From positions 1 to 11,110 of the forward strand of contig NZ_CAHJWX010000025.1 of assembly GCF_903643065.1 (NCBI RefSeq): a stretch of 11,110 nt of DNA, given 5' to 3'. The notes beneath the pieces were generated by a model. It searched no databases, was not told the origin of the DNA, and was given only the letters and a program-made list of their open reading frames with translations. Position numbers and translations under genes: made by a program. The DNA is from Sphingomonas bacterium (GTDB lineage: Bacteria > Pseudomonadota > Alphaproteobacteria > Sphingomonadales > Sphingomonadaceae). Numbering within the stretch: position 1 is the stretch's first letter; the number at the start of each line of letters is the position of its first letter. Below, one piece after another: positions 8,684-11,110 of this stretch.

Positions 8684-9361
8684 ATGGCCTCCGCCCCCGC
8701 TCCCGCCATCCCGCGTTCGCTGTTCGCGCTGTCGATCTTCTATGGCGGGATGGTGTGCATCGCCGGGGTGCTCGGCAACAAGCAGGTGACGCTGGGGCCG
8801 TTGTCCGCGCTGGGGCCGGCGCTGGGGTTGCCGCCGCTAGCGATCGAGGCGGGGATCAGCGCCTTTTTGCTGCTGGTGGCGGTGTCGAGCGCGGTGGCGG
8901 AGCTGCAGGGCGCGGGCGTCGCGACGCGGCTGGTGCGGTTCGGGTTCGTGCCGCTGATCGTCTCCATCGCGCTGTCGGTGCTGGTCTGGGCGCTGCCCGC
9001 CGCGCCGTTCATGGCGCCCGATCGACGCGCCGCCGTGCAGCTGATCCTGGTGTCGACGTGGCGCATCTGGCTGGGCGGGATCGTCGCCTATGGCATCTCG
9101 CAGACGCTCAACGTCACCATCTTTGGCTGGCTGAAGGGGCGCGAGGGGGCGGGGCTATTGTGGCTGCGCGCTGGCATCGCGAGCATCGGCAGCCAGATCG
9201 TCGACACGCTGCTGTTCGTCACCATCGCCTTTTACGGCGAGTTCCCGATCGGCGCGCTGCTGGTGGGGCAGATGATCGTCAAGGTGATCCTGTCGGCGGT
9301 GCTGGTGCCGCCGCTGATCTACCTGTTCGTCGCGCTGGGACGGCGGCTGGATCGGGGTTGA
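8684..9361 (+). CDS. Queuosine precursor transporter, YhhQ/VUT family
   Basis: This 225-residue inner-membrane protein has about six hydrophobic segments (roughly 12-32, 53-72, 86-105, 118-140, 163-183 and 189-217). Blocks NKQV (32-35), ISQTLNVTIFGWLKG (138-152), SIGSQIVDTLLFVTIAFYG (167-185) and GQMIVKVI (195-202) match the YhhQ/VUT (COG1738) family, whose E. coli member imports 7-deazaguanine precursors (preQ0/preQ1) for queuosine modification of tRNA. The Gln-Leu-Asn and Ser-Gln-x-x-Asp-Thr positions are well conserved. No other queuosine gene is nearby, so transport of this substrate is inferred from the family alone. The gene stands alone on this strand and ends before the unusual intergenic region. 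Confidence 0.88.
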   Translation: MASAPAPAIPRSLFALSIFYGGMVCIAGVLGNKQVTLGPLSALGPALGLPPLAIEAGISAFLLLVAVSSAVAELQGAGVATRLVRFGFVPLIVSIALSVLVWALPAAPFMAPDRRAAVQLILVSTWRIWLGGIVAYGISQTLNVTIFGWLKGREGAGLLWLRAGIASIGSQIVDTLLFVTIAFYGEFPIGALLVGQMIVKVILSAVLVPPLIYLFVALGRRLDRG

Positions 9362-9395
9362 TTTCCGGGCCGGTCGATGTCATGCATATGCTGCT

Positions 9396-9422
9396 TCAGA
9401 CGTTTGTCAAATAGCACCTCCT
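9396..9422 (-). pseudogene. Decayed second copy of the small-peptide start module
   Basis: On the minus strand AGGAGGTG (plus 9415-9422) is followed six bases beyond GGAGG by TTG ACA AAC GTC TGA, a five-codon frame ending at 9396. Compared with the intact ORF at 9496-9582, the SD, the TAT, the eight bases TTGACAAA and then TGAAGCA are shared. An insertion/deletion after ACAAAC throws the frame into a stop. Restoring the frame would read TN-x-EAA before another stop at once. This looks like the head of a tandem paralogue that lost its body. It could instead be a preserved RNA element or decoy ribosome site. Confidence 0.45.
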
Positions 9423-9452
9423 GGGCCCGCTGAGCTGTCACTTAGCGGGCCC
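9423..9452. repeat. 12-bp stem-loop, loop CTGTCA (hairpin 1)
   Basis: GGGCCCGCTGAG (9423-9434) pairs with CTTAGCGGGCCC (9441-9452) around the loop CTGTCA. As plus-strand RNA all 12 pairs form with one G-U; as minus-strand RNA that pair becomes an A-C mismatch. No T-run follows on the plus strand (AAAGATTA), so it is not a classical terminator, although it lies about 60 bases beyond the yhhQ-like stop. On the minus strand it ends immediately before the AGGAGGTG of the decayed copy. Confidence 0.65.
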
Positions 9453-9488
9453 AAAGATTAGGGCGGAGACCCTGTCAGGTCCCCGCCC
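9453..9488 (-). terminator. Stem-loop with U-rich tail after the small toxin-like ORF (hairpin 2)
   Basis: Read on the minus strand, GGGCGGGGACC pairs with GGTCTCCGCCC (11 pairs, one G-U) around the loop TGACAG, and the tail is TAATCTTT. The stem starts 8 bases after the stop of the ORF at 9496-9582. This is a fair intrinsic terminator for a short transcript of that ORF. On the plus strand the stem has an A-C mismatch and no T-tail. The loop is the exact counterpart of the loop in hairpin 1. Confidence 0.55.
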
Positions 9489-9495
9489 CGCCAGG

Positions 9496-9582
9496 TCAGT
9501 CCTTCGACCTTCCCAGCTTCACAATCGCTATCACTAGCCCGAGAGCAGTGATCACCAACTGTGATGCTTCATAATTTGTCAA
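9496..9582 (-). CDS. Small single-span hydrophobic peptide, holin-like / type I toxin-like
   Basis: This is a 28-codon ORF with a TTG start (plus 9580-9582) and a TGA stop at 9496-9498. The peptide begins MTNYEASQL, has one hydrophobic segment LVITALGLVIAIV (9-21) and ends with the charged tail KLGRSKD. That layout (M-T-x-Y-E-A near the start, a single span, a basic tail, about 30 residues) is what I know from the holin-like toxin peptides of Firmicutes, several of which are type I toxins acting on the membrane. The SD is exceptional: TAAGGAGGTG (plus 9588-9597) is complementary to the 16S 3' end over ten bases, and GGAGG ends eight bases before the TTG. A GTG three codons upstream (31 residues) overlaps the SD and is less likely. 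An ATG at 9586 reads only MFDKL. GC is near 50 %, unlike the flanks. Function is inferred from the pattern only; no antisense RNA has been identified. Confidence 0.6.
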   Translation of the reverse strand: MTNYEASQLVITALGLVIAIVKLGRSKD

Positions 9583-9587
9583 ACATA

Positions 9588-9597
9588 CCACCTCCTT
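9588..9597 (-). promoter_or_regulatory. Ten-base perfect Shine-Dalgarno sequence of the small ORF
   Basis: TAAGGAGGTG on the minus strand is the full complement of the usual bacterial 16S rRNA tail CACCUCCUUA. Most other genes in this window have weak or no ribosome sites. It decides the TTG start at 9582, with eight bases between GGAGG and TTG. Confidence 0.7.
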
Positions 9598-9598
9598 A

Positions 9599-9787
9599 CG
9601 GACGCGATGTTGACGGAAGCGACGCTGTCACGCCGACCGCGCGCGCCCGTGTTCAGCATGGCTGAATGGGCGGCGAGCGCAAGTATCAAGACAGGTCCGC
9701 CGGCTCGGAACGATGGGGGGCGCGGCGTGACGCACGGGGGCGGTTCCGGCGTCGCTTTCGCCGGGCCCTCGCGCTAGGGGCGCTGCC
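9599..9787. other. Region between the small ORF and argB, with a TTCAGC palindrome
   Basis: TTCAGC (9652-9657) and GCTGAA (9661-9666) form a perfect inverted repeat around ATG. It sits between two divergent units, the small ORF (minus) and argB (plus), where a shared operator would lie. TTGATA on the minus strand (plus 9684-9689) is a possible -35 box for the small ORF, but no good -10 box is found at 16-18 bases. The argB ribosome site AGGGG (9776-9780) lies seven bases before its ATG. No protein-like frame is seen. Confidence 0.4.
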
Positions 9788-10714
9788 ATGACCGACCATT
9801 CCCCCGATCCCGCGCTGCTCGCCAAGGCGGAGACGCTGACGGAGGCGCTGCCCTATCTGCAACGCTATGCCGGCGCCACGTTCGTGGTGAAATATGGCGG
9901 CCACGCGATGGGTGATCCCGAGCGCCAGCGCGACTTCGCCGAGGATGTCGTCCTGCTCAAGGCGGTGGGCATCAACCCGGTGGTGGTGCACGGCGGCGGG
10001 CCGCAGATCGGCGCGATGCTGCAGCGGCTGGGCGTGCGGTCGCGCTTCGTCGACGGGCTGCGCGTCACGGACGAGGAGACCGCGCGGATCGCCGAGATGG
10101 TCCTGGCGGGATCGATCAACAAGGAGATCGTCGGCTGGATCGGCCAGGCGGGCGGGCGCGCGGTGGGGCTGTCGGGAAAGGATGCCGGGTTGGTCACCGC
10201 CGAGAAGGTCGGCGGGCGGCGCGAGGCGGACCCGCTCCAGGGGATCGAGCGGCATGTCGATCTGGGCTTCGTCGGCGAGCCGGTGGCGGTGGACCGGCGC
10301 GTCATCGATACGCTGACGGCGGCCGGCATCATCCCGGTGATCGCGCCGGTGGCGATCGGCGCGGACGGCCATACCTATAACATCAACGCCGACACGATGG
10401 CGGGCGCGATCGCCGGCGCGCTGGGGGCGGCGCGGTTCTTCCTGCTGACCGACGTGGCCGGCGTGCTCGACAAGGCGGGCGAGCTGCTCACCGACTTGGA
10501 CGCGGCGGCTGTCGCGGCGCTGCGCGCGGACGGCACGGTCTCGGGCGGGATGATCCCCAAGCTGGAGACCTGCGTCGCGGCGGTGGCGGCGGGCGTGGAC
10601 GCGGCGGTGATCCTCGACGGGCGCGTGCCGCACGGCATGCTGCTGGAGATTTTCACGCGCGCGGGCGCGGGGACGCTTGTGCGCCGGGTGGCGGGCGCCG
10701 ACCGCGTCGGCTAA
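9788..10714 (+). CDS. argB: Acetylglutamate kinase, arginine-sensitive type
   Basis: This cytoplasmic enzyme phosphorylates N-acetyl-L-glutamate with ATP, the second step of arginine biosynthesis. The 308 residues form an amino-acid kinase fold. Key motifs are KYGGHAMG (35-42, ATP-binding Lys35), [10 protein letters not shown] (66-75), GLRVTD (90-95, substrate Arg92), [10 protein letters not shown] (109-118), [17 protein letters not shown] (196-212, with Asn200 and Asp202), [10 protein letters not shown] (219-228) and GGMIPKLE (253-260, catalytic Lys258). An N-terminal helix of about 30 residues precedes the first Lys, and the C-terminal [17 protein letters not shown] motif is present. Both mark the hexameric NAGKs that arginine inhibits, so feedback control is expected. 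AGGGG seven bases upstream supports the ATG at 9788. It is the first gene of an operon with yggT and folD; yggT begins nine bases after the stop. Confidence 0.97.
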   Translation: MTDHSPDPALLAKAETLTEALPYLQRYAGATFVVKYGGHAMGDPERQRDFAEDVVLLKAVGINPVVVHGGGPQIGAMLQRLGVRSRFVDGLRVTDEETARIAEMVLAGSINKEIVGWIGQAGGRAVGLSGKDAGLVTAEKVGGRREADPLQGIERHVDLGFVGEPVAVDRRVIDTLTAAGIIPVIAPVAIGADGHTYNINADTMAGAIAGALGAARFFLLTDVAGVLDKAGELLTDLDAAAVAALRADGTVSGGMIPKLETCVAAVAAGVDAAVILDGRVPHGMLLEIFTRAGAGTLVRRVAGADRVG

Positions 10715-10723
10715 GGACACGGC

Positions 10724-11026
10724 ATGGGCTTGCTCTTCCAGCTTCTCGACTTCGCGCTGATGATCCTGCAGCTGGTCATCTTCGTGCAGGTGATCGCGTC
10801 GTGGCTGATCTCCTTCAACGTCGTCAGCCGGCACAACCCGACGATGGGCGGGTTGTTGAACGGGCTCGACCGGGTGACGGCGCCCATTTACCGGCCGATC
10901 CGCTCGATCCTGCCCGATTTCGGGCCGATCGACCTGTCGCCGCTGGTGCTGCTGCTGATCGTCAGCTTCCTGCGCGGTCGCGCGCTGCCATATCTGGAGA
11001 TGGCCATGCTCCCCGAGGCGATGTGA
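10724..11026 (+). CDS. YggT family membrane protein
   Basis: This 100-residue inner-membrane protein carries the YggT signature. A hydrophobic N-terminal segment (about 4-30) is followed by NPT..GLLNGLDRVTAPIYRPIRSILP (38-64) and FGPIDLSPLVLLLIVSFL (66-83), the second membrane segment. YggT proteins are linked to cell shape, division-site or osmotic-stress functions in different bacteria, but no mechanism is settled. The AAGGA ribosome site overlaps the argB stop codon and lies six bases before the ATG, which implies translational coupling. The stop overlaps the folD GTG start by four bases. Confidence 0.92.
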   Translation: MGLLFQLLDFALMILQLVIFVQVIASWLISFNVVSRHNPTMGGLLNGLDRVTAPIYRPIRSILPDFGPIDLSPLVLLLIVSFLRGRALPYLEMAMLPEAM

Positions 11027-11110
11027 ACGCGCGTCCGATCGACGGCAAGGCGCACGCGGCGGCGCTGCGGGCGCGGGTGGCGGAGGGCGCGGCGGCGTTC
11101 GCGGGTGCCG
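11023..11110 (+). CDS. folD: FolD, methylenetetrahydrofolate dehydrogenase/cyclohydrolase, N-terminal fragment
   Basis: The 29 codons visible before the window ends start with GTG at 11023-11025, within the GTGA overlap with the yggT stop. The translation, (M)NARPIDGKAHAAALRARVAEG, has the usual FolD opening in which an I-D-G-K-x-x-A-A-x-L-R helix follows the start. FolD interconverts methylene- and formyl-tetrahydrofolate in the cytoplasm. Position directly after argB-yggT is common in sphingomonads as I know them. The call rests on a short segment plus context, as the catalytic lysine and NADP domain lie outside. Confidence 0.8.
   Translation, partial: MNARPIDGKAHAAALRARVAEGAAAFAGA

Noticed and set aside
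9686..10834. A 382-codon minus-strand frame opposite argB and yggT
   Set aside because: Same shadow composition; argB on the other strand has every catalytic motif.

Overview
The window is about 11 kb of GC-rich DNA (roughly 70 % GC in most genes) that reads as a chromosomal segment of an alphaproteobacterium, most likely a sphingomonad. The argB-yggT-folD run, the alphaproteobacterial type of queuosine-precursor transporter, the frequent lack of Shine-Dalgarno (SD) sequences and the general protein character point that way. This is an inference from recognition, not from a search.

Layout from left to right. (1) The 3' end of a DUF2332 gene faces an epoxide-hydrolase-type alpha/beta hydrolase on the minus strand. 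(2) After a 300-base gap come an MgtE magnesium transporter and a GH130-type glycosidase/phosphorylase on the plus strand. (3) A DUF3429 membrane protein (minus) meets the GH130 gene tail to tail and is divergent from a 3-hydroxybutyryl-CoA dehydrogenase (plus), which is convergent with a NupC-type nucleoside transporter (minus). (4) A roughly 400-base gene-free stretch rich in GACGCG words is followed by a minus-strand membrane acyltransferase with clearly lower GC than its surroundings. (5) A plus-strand YhhQ-type transporter appears to be transcribed without a leader. (6) A 426-base intergenic region carries the most unusual signal of the window. (7) argB, yggT and the first 29 codons of folD form an operon.

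The intergenic region 9362-9787 is not empty. Read on the minus strand, it has a 10-base perfect anti-SD complement (TAAGGAGGTG) and, 8 bases beyond its GGAGG core, a TTG-initiated 28-codon ORF. The predicted peptide starts MTNYEASQL, has one hydrophobic segment and ends in a charged tail (KLGRSKD). This is the pattern of the small holin-like or type I toxin peptides known mainly from Firmicutes. The ORF is followed by a GC-rich stem-loop with a U-rich tail, then by a second stem-loop with the identical six-base loop, and then by a second, decayed copy of the SD-plus-start module. Local GC is close to 50 %. I regard this as the best candidate for an undescribed element here: a tandem, partly decayed small-toxin-like locus inserted next to a conserved biosynthetic operon.

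The other genes are mostly ordinary housekeeping or accessory metabolic functions: Mg2+ uptake, carbohydrate processing, fatty-acid or polyhydroxybutyrate metabolism, nucleoside uptake, queuosine salvage, arginine biosynthesis, membrane biogenesis and folate one-carbon metabolism. Apart from argB-yggT-folD, and possibly mgtE-GH130, they do not form one pathway.
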